From Methylophilus sp. 42 (GTDB lineage Bacteria; Pseudomonadota; Gammaproteobacteria; Burkholderiales; Methylophilaceae), in the NCBI RefSeq assembly GCF_000384155.1, contig NZ_KB913031.1:1929092-1993091 (forward strand): DNA of 64,000 nt. The letters are read 5' to 3'. Positions 36,601-45,841 of the stretch are shown piece after piece. A program made the translations under genes and the position numbers. The stretch's first letter is position 1; each line of letters starts with the position of its first letter. A model generated the notes under the pieces. That model was not told the origin of the DNA and did not search any database. It saw nothing but the letters and a program-made list of their open reading frames with translations.

Positions 36601-36993
36601 TTAATCAATCAATAAAGGTGCAACAAATGCAAAAAAAGCACCAATCATAAAAATCGTCACCGAAAACCCGTAAATCCACACGCTTTGGCGTCGTGTTTGC
36701 GTACATAACGCTGCCAGTTGTGGATCAGTGGGGCACGGCAACAAACGCGCCCGCCATTGCATCCACCCAGCGATCAGCAGCATCGCACCAGCCAGCCCAA
36801 AGACCAGTGGCTTATGCTCACTGATCCAGATCAGTTGCGGAAAATAACTGATGAGGCTTGTGAGCGTTGCCACAGAACCGATGGCCACCAGCGTTGCAGG
36901 TAATGCACAGCAAATCAGCGTAGACCCGCTGGTAAACAGCGACAGCAGGTTGAGCCGTTTGCTGGCTTGCAGAGGATTGATTTCTGCCGCCAT
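36601..36993 (-). CDS. MerT-like small membrane protein
   Basis: A 130-residue inner-membrane protein with three to four hydrophobic segments (about 17-50, 62-80, 103-128). The first has STLICCALPATLVAIGS: the vicinal Cys pair inside a membrane helix is the mercuric-ion transporter (MerT/MerC-like) signature. A further pair of Cys occurs in LPCPTDPQLAALCTQ. ATG 36993 overlaps the stop of the preceding HMA gene by one base, so translation is coupled. Likely carries a soft metal such as Cu or Hg across the inner membrane with the MerP-like partner (inference). Confidence 0.72.
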   Translation of the reverse strand: MAAEINPLQASKRLNLLSLFTSGSTLICCALPATLVAIGSVATLTSLISYFPQLIWISEHKPLVFGLAGAMLLIAGWMQWRARLLPCPTDPQLAALCTQTRRQSVWIYGFSVTIFMIGAFFAFVAPLLID

Positions 36994-37334
36994 CACTTGC
37001 CACCCGCTTTCTCCGCCTCGGCCACTTCGGCCTGAATCGCATCCACGGTCTGGTTGACACGCTCCAGCTTGCCCACTGAGTATCCGGCATCCTGGATCAC
37101 CTTGCTAAATGCTTCATTGGAGACATCCTGGCCATCTTTTAATTGCAACGCAACGACACGGCTTTTCAGGTCAACAAAGGCGGCTTGTTTTTGTGGCAAG
37201 GCATTGAGTTTTTTCTCAATGCCTTTGGCACAAAACGCGCACACCATGCCGTTGACTTCTGCCTTGATCGTCGTCACAGCAAACGCAGCTGGGGTTAAAG
37301 CAGATAACATCAAAGTCACTAATAATTTTTTCAT
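36993..37334 (-). CDS. MerP-like periplasmic heavy-metal-associated protein
   Basis: A 113-residue exported protein: signal peptide about 1-19 (LMLSALTPAAFA), then an HMA domain with GMVCAFCAKGIEKKL, i.e. the CxxC metal site, and a C-terminal charged helical tail (NQTVDAIQAEVAEAEKAGGK) not found in plain MerP. AAAGGA lies 8 nt before ATG 37334. The gene overlaps the MerT-like gene and follows an outer-membrane protein gene (27-nt gap). Confidence 0.85.
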   Translation of the reverse strand: MKKLLVTLMLSALTPAAFAVTTIKAEVNGMVCAFCAKGIEKKLNALPQKQAAFVDLKSRVVALQLKDGQDVSNEAFSKVIQDAGYSVGKLERVNQTVDAIQAEVAEAEKAGGK

Positions 37335-37361
37335 TTCAATATCCTTTAAAAATAGCATCGG

Positions 37362-38018
37362 TTAAAACACAAACATGGCATTCAGGCGCGGCGCAAAGCC
37401 CTCGCCCTGCCATGGATTGGTCACACCAAATTCAAGAAAATAGTTTTTGTTAATCAGTCGCAACGCTGGAGTAATTTGCAGGCCAGGATCATTGTTACGC
37501 ATGGTTTTAGCCTCAATCACAAACCACGGTTGCGTCTGGTGAAAGCCGGTTTCATAAAATGAAAACCCGGCCTGCACGGCAGCGGTGTCGTAGTTCATAT
37601 TGGGCGCACGAATCATGCGGGCCTTGGCCAAAAAATACAGCCGGGTAGATTCGACATCAAACTGCAAGCTGGGCGTGTAGGCAAAGCCGTCATACTGACC
37701 ACGGGCTTCACCGACGCTGCCGTTAAACCAGACGTTGGCCTGCGCCGCAGGCATGTTCCAGCGTTTAATGAGGCCGGTGTAATTGATGCCGGAAATGGTG
37801 GTCGCCTGCTCACCTTTGCCCGACATGCGCATCTGCTCAACGCCGATGGCATGCCCGAGTGCAGGCGAGTAGTTCAACATCCATTCCTGGTTATAGCGAC
37901 CGATTTCGGTCATAAGCATGGCGCTGTCTTCAAAGCCCATCAGTGCCGCTGCGTGCAGTGGCAAAGCAATCTGGCCTAGAAGGATGGCGCCGAGTGCAAC
38001 AGTGCGTTGCTTAAGCAT
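37362..38018 (-). CDS. Putative outer-membrane beta-barrel in metal operon
   Basis: A 218-residue protein with signal peptide (about 1-24, ending LHAAA). The rest is strand-rich with alternating aromatic residues and ends LNAMFVF, the C-terminal Phe of outer-membrane barrels. Family is not recognised with certainty. GGGAGG lies 5 nt before ATG 38018. Its place between a His/Cys-rich secreted protein and an HMA protein suggests a role in metal efflux or sensing at the envelope. Confidence 0.7.
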   Translation of the reverse strand: MLKQRTVALGAILLGQIALPLHAAALMGFEDSAMLMTEIGRYNQEWMLNYSPALGHAIGVEQMRMSGKGEQATTISGINYTGLIKRWNMPAAQANVWFNGSVGEARGQYDGFAYTPSLQFDVESTRLYFLAKARMIRAPNMNYDTAAVQAGFSFYETGFHQTQPWFVIEAKTMRNNDPGLQITPALRLINKNYFLEFGVTNPWQGEGFAPRLNAMFVF

Positions 38019-38073
38019 AAAGCCTCCCTTATTCAATCAAACAAACAAAACGTGGACGAACTTGTCCTGTGTG

Positions 38074-38448
38074 TTAACTGAATATGGGTGGTTTGATGGC
38101 AGGGGGATAAGTTTGTGAATGCACGGGATCTGCCTCAAACAACGGGGCAGCAGCCGTCTGTGCAATGATGGCAACGCGAGGGAAAGTCTCTAAATGGGCA
38201 ACGCCGGTACTGACCATGCAAAAGCCACATACCGTACAATGATGCTTGGCTGGAGCATGGTCATCATTAGCATGTTGCATCTGTTGATGATCGCCTGCCA
38301 TATGATGGCACGGCATCTCGGCCTGTGGCGCCTGGGCAACAGACGTCAAGGCGTGCTCGGCCAACGCCATTTGCAATGACATGACGTTAGCGGCCATGAC
38401 AAAGCATGGCAACCAGCAAATCAGCAACAGGCAAAGACGTTTACGCAT
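38074..38448 (-). CDS. Secreted His/Cys-rich small protein, putative metal binder
   Basis: A 124-residue protein with signal peptide (about 1-19, CFVMAANV). The middle (about 46-78) is dense in His, Met and Cys: PCHHMAGDHQQMQHAND, then HHCTVCGFCM. The C-terminus is Pro-rich (PPAIKPPIFS), similar to the DUF2946-type proteins often found with copper genes. It is the first gene of the four-gene unit 38448-36601. Copper is the likeliest ligand from the Met/His/Cys mix, but this is inference. No strong RBS is seen. Confidence 0.72.
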   Translation of the reverse strand: MRKRLCLLLICWLPCFVMAANVMSLQMALAEHALTSVAQAPQAEMPCHHMAGDHQQMQHANDDHAPAKHHCTVCGFCMVSTGVAHLETFPRVAIIAQTAAAPLFEADPVHSQTYPPAIKPPIFS

Positions 38449-38513
38449 ATAAGGCTAAGATAAAGCTAAAAATGAATTAGTTCAAGTCGCGGCGGATATT
38501 TTTTAAAAACACG

Positions 38514-38996
38514 TTACCCATAGCGGATATCAATAATTTCATATTCAATTTCTGCGCCCGGCGTCACTACGCGTATGGTGTCACCCAAATTCTTGGCCAA
38601 CAGCGCTTTCGCCATCGGTGACACCCATGAAATATAGCCCTGCGTCGGGTCCAGTTCATCCTGGCCAACGATACGAATCGTCATTTCGCTGTCATCGCCC
38701 AGGTTAAACAGCGTCACCCAGGCACCAAAATACACTTTCTCGGTATTGGTCTGCGTATTGCTGTAGACAATCTCCGCGGCATCCATGCGCTTGGTCAAAA
38801 AACGAATACGTCCATCAATCTGGCGCAAGCGCTTTTTGCCATAAATATAATCACCGTTTTCGCTGCGGTCACCATTACCAGCGGCCCAGCTCACCACACG
38901 CACCACTTCCGGTCTATCCACCTTGATCAGGTATTGAAACTCTTTTTCCAGCGCGGCGTAGCCTTCCGGCGTAATGTAATTTTTTTGTTCAGCCAT
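38514..38996 (-). CDS. greB: Transcription elongation factor GreB
   Basis: A 160-residue factor that rescues backtracked RNA polymerase by stimulating transcript cleavage. N-terminal coiled coil with the acidic tip in NGDRSENGDYIYGKKRLRQID, C-terminal FKBP-like domain (ISWVSPMAKALLAKNLGD). Arg/Lys-rich RLRQIDGRIRFLTKRM fits GreB rather than GreA. A monocistronic gene or upstream of nothing obvious. Confidence 0.95.
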   Translation of the reverse strand: MAEQKNYITPEGYAALEKEFQYLIKVDRPEVVRVVSWAAGNGDRSENGDYIYGKKRLRQIDGRIRFLTKRMDAAEIVYSNTQTNTEKVYFGAWVTLFNLGDDSEMTIRIVGQDELDPTQGYISWVSPMAKALLAKNLGDTIRVVTPGAEIEYEIIDIRYG

Positions 38997-39253
38997 GTCA
39001 TTCCAAGTCCATTGCGTACGTAGTTATCGCCACGTCCGATCTATTCAGCGCCTATCATACAACGTATTCCTGCGGCAGCCATCACTGCCTTTTGCTTGAC
39101 CAGCAACGTCGCTTTATGAATCTTTTGTGAAGCTTTCTTGAAAAGGCTTCATTTGCCAATTTATTTTACGTAAATGAGTTGTGCGTCACAAAGCGTGATG
39201 TGCATGGCAACGCAATGTTGCTGATTTATCCAAGAGTTATCGTAAGGAATTGC

Positions 39254-41779
39254 ATGAAAAAATCCATCGCCCGTTTGAATGTAGGCACCCGGCTGTTTCT
39301 GGGTTACGCGCTACTGATCCTGTTTACCACCTTTATTTTTGTCATCGCCTGGCGCGGCTTCAACCACATTCATCACACCTGGCAGCATTTTGAAAACATA
39401 CAGCTGGTGAAAAGGACACAGATTGAAAACGCCAGCAAAGGCCTGGGCGATGCGGTGCATCATTTTAAAAATTATGTGCTACGTGGCGGACGTGAAGCCA
39501 GCAAATTTCAGCACAGTATGGATGATATAGATCAGGCCATGAAGGCTTATGCAGCGACAGGCGAACTCAATCAGCAAGAGAAAGAGATTCTAGGCAATAT
39601 TACCCTGGCCATTACCACCTACCGCGACGCGATAGCACGCTGCGAAGCGTTGAAGAATGACGGCATGAGCGTGACTGACATTGACAGCACGGTGAAAGGT
39701 GCAGACAAGCCCTTGAGCCACTCATTGCGCTTGCTGATGGATATGAATATTGCGGGCGTCACCGATGCTTCGAGCCAGTTTGCCTCCACCATTGCCAAAG
39801 CCAATAAACAAATTGAAATTGCCTTGTTGATTGCGGTGGTGATGGCGATGGCCATCGCCTGGAAAATGACACGCTCGATTACCACGCCGCTCAAGCAGGC
39901 ATTGACCTTGTCACAGCATATCGCCAACGGTGAGTTCATTAGTCAAGACGCACCGACGGGCAATGACGAAACCGGGAAATTGCTGCGTGAAATGCATCGT
40001 ATGCAATCGACCATTCAAAGCATTGTGCAATCACTCAACGAGATGTCCAGCCAGCACCGCGCTGGCATGATTGATTATCGCATTGATAGCACATCGTTTA
40101 ACGGTGCGTATCAGCAACTCACCACAGGCATTAACCAGATGGTAGAAGAACATATTCTGGCGCAGACAAAATCCCTGCAAGTGGTAACGGCCTTTGGCCA
40201 GGGCGACTTCAATCAGCCACTGGAAACATTCCCCGGCCAGCGCAGCTATATCAATCAAAGCATTGAGCAGGTGCGCCAAAACTTCAACCTGCTGATGAAT
40301 GACGTACATACCCTGTCGCAGGCCGCCAAACAGGGACAACTGAATATTCGCGTCGATGTGTCACGCCACCAAGGGGAATTTCAACAGATTGTGGCAGGTT
40401 TTAACCAGACCCTGGATGCCGTCGTCGTGCCCCTGCAAACCACTGCCCGCTACCTGGACCAGATGGCCACAGGTCATATTCCAACGCAGATTAAAGAGCA
40501 CTTTGTCGGTGACTTTAACCTGATGCAAACCAGCCTTAAGCATTGCACAGGCGCCATCCATCAACTGATTGCGGATGTACACCACCTGGCCTCTGCAGCA
40601 CAACAAGGCCAATTAAATACCCGCGTCGACGTTGAAGCGCATGCGGGTGACTTCCGCAAAATTATCCAGGGCATTAACCAGACGCTGGATGCGGTAGTTT
40701 CACCACTGCATGTGGCCGCAGATTGCGTCAAACGCATTGCCGCCGGTGATATTCCTGCACCTATCCACAATCAATACCACGGTGACTTCAAGGTGCTGAT
40801 TAACAACCTGAACACCTGCATTTTGGCGGTGAACCGCCTGGTAGAAGACACGCGCCAGATTGCAGGCGAAGCACAGCAGGGGCAGTTGTATAGCCTGGTA
40901 GATGTCACGACTCACGCGGGTGACTTCAGGGAAGTACTGCAAGGCTCACAAGAAATTCTGCAACGTATGGTGGCGCCGATACAAACCGTCAAGCAAGCGG
41001 CTGAAACCATCCATGTCGCGGCTGCCGAAATTGAAAAAGGCAACAATGACTTGTCGCGCCGCACCGAAACGCAAGCCAATGCCTTGCAGGAAACCTCAGC
41101 TAACCTGGAAACCTTGACTACCAATATCAAGCAAACCGCAGAACATGCCCAACAAGCCAGCCTGCAAGCGAACCAGGCAAACCAGATGGCTTTGCAAGGG
41201 GGTGAAGCCTTCAATGCCTTGACCACCACCATGCAAGGGATTAATGAAACCTCGGCACAAATTGCGCAAATTACCAGCGTGATTGACAGCATCGCCTTCC
41301 AGACCAATATCCTGGCACTGAATGCTGCCGTAGAAGCCGCACGCGCTGGCGAAGAAGGCCGCGGTTTTGCGGTAGTTGCCGGCGAAGTACGTAACCTGGC
41401 CAAACGCTCGGCCGCCTCAGCCAAAGAGATCAAGGAACTGATTGCAGCCTCCGTCTCGCAAACCAACGCCAGCGCCAAGCAAGTGGGCCAGGCAGGCCAT
41501 ACCATGCATGAAATTGTCAACGCCGTGCAGCAAGTTTCCCACAGCATACAGGCGATTTCTGCCGCCTCCAGCCAGCAAAGCAGCGGCCTGGAACAAATCT
41601 ATGAGTCGATGACATCCATCGATGAAACCACGCAGCAAAATGCCGCGCTGGTAGAAGAAGCGGCCGCCGCCGCAGAAAGCATGCTGGAACAGGTACACAC
41701 ACTGGTTGAATCCGTGAATCAATTCAAAATCAATGCCGACGAGGCGAATGAATTCGACCACTTACGCCTGATTGCTTAA
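39254..41779 (+). CDS. Methyl-accepting chemotaxis protein with repeated HAMP-like region
   Basis: An 841-residue chemoreceptor. TM1 is at about 14-35, a ~155-residue helical periplasmic sensor at about 36-190, TM2 at about 192-210 ([14 protein letters not shown]). The cytosolic part has a HAMP followed by three related ~90-residue blocks ([57 protein letters not shown]), i.e. a poly-HAMP-like relay. The signalling hairpin tip [22 protein letters not shown] is canonical. No C-terminal CheR-binding pentapeptide (ends HLRLIA). AAGGAAT precedes ATG 39254; the longer N-terminus from 39179 is rejected. Ligand unknown. Confidence 0.94.
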   Translation: MKKSIARLNVGTRLFLGYALLILFTTFIFVIAWRGFNHIHHTWQHFENIQLVKRTQIENASKGLGDAVHHFKNYVLRGGREASKFQHSMDDIDQAMKAYAATGELNQQEKEILGNITLAITTYRDAIARCEALKNDGMSVTDIDSTVKGADKPLSHSLRLLMDMNIAGVTDASSQFASTIAKANKQIEIALLIAVVMAMAIAWKMTRSITTPLKQALTLSQHIANGEFISQDAPTGNDETGKLLREMHRMQSTIQSIVQSLNEMSSQHRAGMIDYRIDSTSFNGAYQQLTTGINQMVEEHILAQTKSLQVVTAFGQGDFNQPLETFPGQRSYINQSIEQVRQNFNLLMNDVHTLSQAAKQGQLNIRVDVSRHQGEFQQIVAGFNQTLDAVVVPLQTTARYLDQMATGHIPTQIKEHFVGDFNLMQTSLKHCTGAIHQLIADVHHLASAAQQGQLNTRVDVEAHAGDFRKIIQGINQTLDAVVSPLHVAADCVKRIAAGDIPAPIHNQYHGDFKVLINNLNTCILAVNRLVEDTRQIAGEAQQGQLYSLVDVTTHAGDFREVLQGSQEILQRMVAPIQTVKQAAETIHVAAAEIEKGNNDLSRRTETQANALQETSANLETLTTNIKQTAEHAQQASLQANQANQMALQGGEAFNALTTTMQGINETSAQIAQITSVIDSIAFQTNILALNAAVEAARAGEEGRGFAVVAGEVRNLAKRSAASAKEIKELIAASVSQTNASAKQVGQAGHTMHEIVNAVQQVSHSIQAISAASSQQSSGLEQIYESMTSIDETTQQNAALVEEAAAAAESMLEQVHTLVESVNQFKINADEANEFDHLRLIA

Positions 41780-41790
41780 CCTTCAGGCTA

Positions 41791-41824
41791 AACAACCATG
41801 CGCCTTCACTGGCGCATGGTTGTT
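41791..41824. terminator. Bidirectional terminator between the chemoreceptor and LGFP genes
   Basis: A perfect 14-bp stem, AACAACCATGCGCC (41791-41804) with GGCGCATGGTTGTT (41811-41824), loop TTCACT. Confidence 0.85.
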
Positions 41825-41848
41825 TGACAGCAGATGTCACGCCATGTC

Positions 41849-44800
41849 TTACAAGCGTCTGGTTTCGATTAACTTGCCATCCAATGGATTAATCAACTGC
41901 AACTCTAATCCAGTATCCACCGCGCCTTGCTCCAGTGCGGTCCAATCCAGCGGGCTGAAGTTCAAGGCCACATCCGCCGGGAACTCCACGCGTTTACTCA
42001 TGGCAGCAGCGGATTGATGATTGACAAACACTTTCAAGTCAAACGCCACTGGCTGGCCAGCACTTTGCAAACGTACACTGCGGCAGGCATTATCATGTTG
42101 CAATTGTATGGTTTGCTGTGCTTGTAGTTGCAGCCCACTGAGCTCATAGCGACGCTGGTTATCGTAACTGGTGAGCGTGAGCGTCAGTTGCTTGTTGGCG
42201 GTTTGATCGCCTGCCTGAAACACAAATGATTGTTGCCGGCTACCAGCCAGAGACAAGGTGACCATATCACTGCTATTTTGTATTGAATTGGCCGTCAACA
42301 TCAGCTTTGCTCCACCTGAGACAAACCCTAACTGATAATCGCCCTGCGCTTGATTGCGTACCTTCAGTGTCAGTGCCCGTTTATTGCGCAATACCTCGCC
42401 CAACATCGCCGAACTCTGTACATGCTCGCTGACATCACGAGCGACTGTGTGTGTCGTATCGCTGGCAGCGGAGTGAGTGAGTGGCTGTGTATGAATGCCG
42501 GTTTTAAACTTGGTCGACAGTTTGCCTATACGCTGCGCAGTTGGGTTTTGTTCTGGCGCCTGCCGGGGAAATGTTCTCACCAAATCGGGGTTCACATGCA
42601 AGACCACATCGGGATACATCTTGCCGCGCACTAAAGGTTGGCTCAAATAATAGAGATTAAACTGCTGACGTTTAAACAATTGACTCAGATTGCGACTGGT
42701 TTTGATTTTGCCTACTTGTCTGGCGACATCAGAAAATGTTCTCTGCGCGTGGTGCTCAACCGGGAACAAGTTTTTAATACGCGTCACCCGATCCGTATTC
42801 AAGCTGCCATCGGCATTGATCAAGGTCTCACCTTGCTCATTGCTGACCTGCTCCAGCTCACTCGAATCGCTAGCAAAAATCAAATACATGCCGCCGGTAA
42901 TAAAGGTCAAAAATGCTTCCCAAAACGGTGTTCTCGGCTGCGTCGATAACTCACTAAACGGCATGGCAAACATGCGCCCGCCATTAAACAAGCCCTGCCC
43001 GCCTTTCCACGTTTTCTCTTTGCCATGCTGATAGACAAAAGTATTAGTTTTGGGGTTGATGGTAATCACCTTATCCCCGCCTTCATTACTGTTACTTTTT
43101 GGGAAAGGCGAATTGGGGTTGGCGACATAAATACGCCACTCTTCATCACTGCGTTTTTCCCAGCGATAAGGCAGCACGACATGGCCGCCCACCGGCGAGA
43201 TATCTTCGGATAAACACAACAGACTATAGTTTTTCTGCTCAAACGCCGCTTGCGAAAACTCAAAGTTTTGTACCGGATCCCACATGCGGCCACTTTTGAT
43301 CGCATCAATCATGTAGCCCACCTGGCTACCGCCCAGTTGATAACCGAACTTGATGGAAATATCCCTGGTACGCTGGGCATCAAAACCATATTGTGAAATA
43401 AATGGCCGTGAACTGGACACCCCTTTTAACGCATAAATAGCCTCCAGGCACATGCCAAAACAAGTGCCGGTTTTGGCTGCGCTTTTGTATACCGTTTCAT
43501 AAAATGCCCTGTTAAACGGATGGAAAAGCCAGGTATCATCAGCCTCAAGATCACTAAAGGTAGCAGCACAGGTGTCAAAACTTAGCTCGGCAATCTTAGG
43601 ATTTTTAAAACTCCAGAACAGGTTTTCCCTGAAATGGCTGCTATCGGTCGGGTCCACCACACGCTGGTCTGTAAACACGGTAAAACTGGCGCGGAACTTG
43701 CCATCCGGGCCACGCGCAAACGTCCCGAGATCATTGCCTTGCAGGTCTGGCAAAGAGCTATCCCATAGGGTTTCAATGCCGAATGACTTACTGAATTGTG
43801 CAATCAGGTCATCGTTGAAGTTCAAGCCAGCGTCTACATCAAACGCCTGCATATTCACCGTCAAAATGGCATTGCCATCATTAATCGGGCAATCACAAAC
43901 AAACCCTTCATCAGGGTTGCTAAAGGTTTTGGTGCCTTGATTAGAATATTCGCCAAACTGCTTTTCAAAGCGTTTTTGCTGGCCTTGCACATGATCAATC
44001 AGCACTTGCGTACGTACCAGTAAGTCATCATCGTCTTCATCCGTTTCCAGCCGGGTGACCACCAATTTGAGCCGGTTAATCAAACTGACTTGTCTATTCG
44101 CCGCCTGCCACACCAAAATGCCGTGTTGAAAATTATTGAAACGGCATACATCGTTAGGCGAATTGGTTTCATCTGAGAGAGGGAAGCCCAGCTCGCCCGC
44201 CGGGCCATGATGGTGGGTTTGGTAAGCTGTCAGCAAATCCCCATGCACCTCATGCGCCCCAGTTGCAGCACTCCAGTAAATGGTGCCGGATTGAAAATGA
44301 CTCACTGCACCAATTTGCTGGCTGCCATTGAATACCGGCTGCTCATCACTGATTGGGTAACCCAGAAATGCATTTTCTGCGCCCATACTGCGGTACTTCT
44401 GCAAAATGGCACCGTGTACTTCAAATGCGCCTGTTGCTGGATGCCAGTAAATATCGGCCTGATCGCATTGCACGGCATAACCACCGCCAGCGGAAAGTCT
44501 CTGATCATTCAACGGCAAACCCAGCGCCCCCTGCAGGTCACCATGCGCACGATATGCCTGATAACACTCGCCATAGATGACCACACTGCTACCACTTGCC
44601 CTGACGACGATCATGCCGCGCTCAAAGTAGCAGGCCTCACCGCGCTCGCCAGTTGGCAGCGTATCTGAAATAGGAAACCCCATGTAATCACGAATTGCCT
44701 GCTGCGTCCCGGTCACCATATCATTGGCCAGCATGCTGGATTTCCACTTGTTTTCTACCGCCTCAGACAACACATGCGCGCCATAATCAGCATGATAGAA

Positions 44801-44929
44801 AATCATGCCATGATCAAAATCCTGAAAAAAACCTAAGCCGTTAGGCGTGGCTTGCTCCTCGTTTACTGCACGGCCTAACGGTCCCTGCTCGCCTCCCAGC
44901 GATTGATACTTTTGTTGAATCTCAGTCAT
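41849..44929 (-). CDS. LGFP-repeat protein with cysteine-peptidase-like core
   Basis: A 1026-residue protein with no signal peptide and no membrane anchor. Residues ~1-280 hold about five LGFP-type repeats (GPLGRAVNEE, YMGFPISDT, GALGLPLNDQ, AFLGYPISDE, GELGFPLSDE), each followed by an aromatic-rich ...GxIYW... unit; such repeats bind cell-wall or surface polymers. Residues ~330-660 contain GTCFGMCLEA (Cys490), VGGHVVLPYRW (His583) and IYVANPNSP (Asn604), the order of a papain-like Cys-His-Asn active site. Residues ~820-1026 are beta-rich, probably a carbohydrate- or lipid-facing sandwich. A secreted or delivered hydrolase or toxin is a fair guess; export would need a non-Sec route. Monocistronic; upstream GntR gene is divergent. 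Confidence 0.75.
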   Translation of the reverse strand: MTEIQQKYQSLGGEQGPLGRAVNEEQATPNGLGFFQDFDHGMIFYHADYGAHVLSEAVENKWKSSMLANDMVTGTQQAIRDYMGFPISDTLPTGERGEACYFERGMIVVRASGSSVVIYGECYQAYRAHGDLQGALGLPLNDQRLSAGGGYAVQCDQADIYWHPATGAFEVHGAILQKYRSMGAENAFLGYPISDEQPVFNGSQQIGAVSHFQSGTIYWSAATGAHEVHGDLLTAYQTHHHGPAGELGFPLSDETNSPNDVCRFNNFQHGILVWQAANRQVSLINRLKLVVTRLETDEDDDDLLVRTQVLIDHVQGQQKRFEKQFGEYSNQGTKTFSNPDEGFVCDCPINDGNAILTVNMQAFDVDAGLNFNDDLIAQFSKSFGIETLWDSSLPDLQGNDLGTFARGPDGKFRASFTVFTDQRVVDPTDSSHFRENLFWSFKNPKIAELSFDTCAATFSDLEADDTWLFHPFNRAFYETVYKSAAKTGTCFGMCLEAIYALKGVSSSRPFISQYGFDAQRTRDISIKFGYQLGGSQVGYMIDAIKSGRMWDPVQNFEFSQAAFEQKNYSLLCLSEDISPVGGHVVLPYRWEKRSDEEWRIYVANPNSPFPKSNSNEGGDKVITINPKTNTFVYQHGKEKTWKGGQGLFNGGRMFAMPFSELSTQPRTPFWEAFLTFITGGMYLIFASDSSELEQVSNEQGETLINADGSLNTDRVTRIKNLFPVEHHAQRTFSDVARQVGKIKTSRNLSQLFKRQQFNLYYLSQPLVRGKMYPDVVLHVNPDLVRTFPRQAPEQNPTAQRIGKLSTKFKTGIHTQPLTHSAASDTTHTVARDVSEHVQSSAMLGEVLRNKRALTLKVRNQAQGDYQLGFVSGGAKLMLTANSIQNSSDMVTLSLAGSRQQSFVFQAGDQTANKQLTLTLTSYDNQRRYELSGLQLQAQQTIQLQHDNACRSVRLQSAGQPVAFDLKVFVNHQSAAAMSKRVEFPADVALNFSPLDWTALEQGAVDTGLELQLINPLDGKLIETRRL

Positions 44930-45070
44930 GGCACTCTCTCTTTATGGTATTTTTTTGGTATCTATATGGTTCCATAACGGATTTATAAATGCAATAAATA
45001 TTTACAATATAAATAATTAAGTTAACAATTTACCGTTGGAAATGCATGCGCATCCATTGATTTGTCGTTT

Positions 45071-45076
45071 TATAAT
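45071..45076 (+). promoter_or_regulatory. Perfect -10 box 7 nt before the GntR start
   Basis: TATAAT ends 6 nt before ATG 45083, so transcription from it would start at or within the first codon, implying a leaderless mRNA. No good -35 hexamer is seen at the usual spacing. Confidence 0.4.
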
Positions 45077-45082
45077 GCAGAG

Positions 45083-45841
45083 ATGATGCATGATTACGAT
45101 GAATTGATTACCAGGCTCAAGGTCAGTGAAAAGACCTCTGAACCTTACTATCAACAGCTCAAACGCAATATCCTGACGCTGATTGAAACCGGGGCCATTG
45201 AAAATGGCAGCGGCTTGCCTTCAGAGCGTATGCTGGCGGAAGCACTGAACCTCAGTAGAACAACGGTGCGCCGCTGCTATGAAGAGTTACGTGCCAGTGG
45301 ACAAATCGATAGCGATGGCCGTGCAGGCACACTGGTCAAAGCAGCGCCAAAAATCTGTCCGTCCTTGGGTAAATTAAAAGGCTTTACCGAAGAAATGCGT
45401 GAAGTAGGCATTACCGCTTCGACACGCATTGTTTCGCATGAAGTAGTCATTGACCGTACCATCGCCTCTATTTTCCAGCGTCCCTCTACCTCGACATTCT
45501 TGCGCCTGATCAGAATCCGCCTGGGCAATGAAGTGCCGATGACGCGCGAAGTGGCCTGGTATGATTTAACACTGGCGCCTGGCATGGCAGACTGGGATAC
45601 CTCGGGATCGGCATACAACCACCTCGAGCAGCAATGTGGCATTAAGCTGAGCTGGGCAGAGCAATCAATAGAAGCCGTGATGAGTAGCGATGAAGAGTCC
45701 AGGGTGTTTGATTTCAGGCAAAGCAGCCCGTGCTTGCTGCTCAAACGCAAGTCTTACTCGCAACAGCAGCAACTGGTGGAGTACGTGGAGGGCACCTTCC
45801 GTGGTGATGCCTATACTTACCGGATCAAACTGGAAGTGTAG
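45083..45841 (+). CDS. GntR-family regulator, HutC/UTRA type
   Basis: A 252-residue repressor: winged helix (about 20-85, YYQQLKRNILTLIETGAI then GLPSERMLAEALNLSRTTVRRCYEEL) and a UTRA ligand domain (about 100-250, ending YVEGTFRGDAYTYRIKLE). UTRA domains usually bind phosphorylated sugars or related metabolites. Its 3' end overlaps that of a convergent PfkB kinase by 17 nt, whose product would be a phosphosugar, so it may control that gene. No Shine-Dalgarno is seen before ATG 45083/45086; a TATAAT stands there instead. Confidence 0.9.
   Translation: MMHDYDELITRLKVSEKTSEPYYQQLKRNILTLIETGAIENGSGLPSERMLAEALNLSRTTVRRCYEELRASGQIDSDGRAGTLVKAAPKICPSLGKLKGFTEEMREVGITASTRIVSHEVVIDRTIASIFQRPSTSTFLRLIRIRLGNEVPMTREVAWYDLTLAPGMADWDTSGSAYNHLEQQCGIKLSWAEQSIEAVMSSDEESRVFDFRQSSPCLLLKRKSYSQQQQLVEYVEGTFRGDAYTYRIKLEV

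Noticed and set aside
39179-39253. Longer N-terminus of the chemoreceptor
   Set aside because: A good RBS stands before the ATG at 39254, and the first membrane helix then falls at the usual place.
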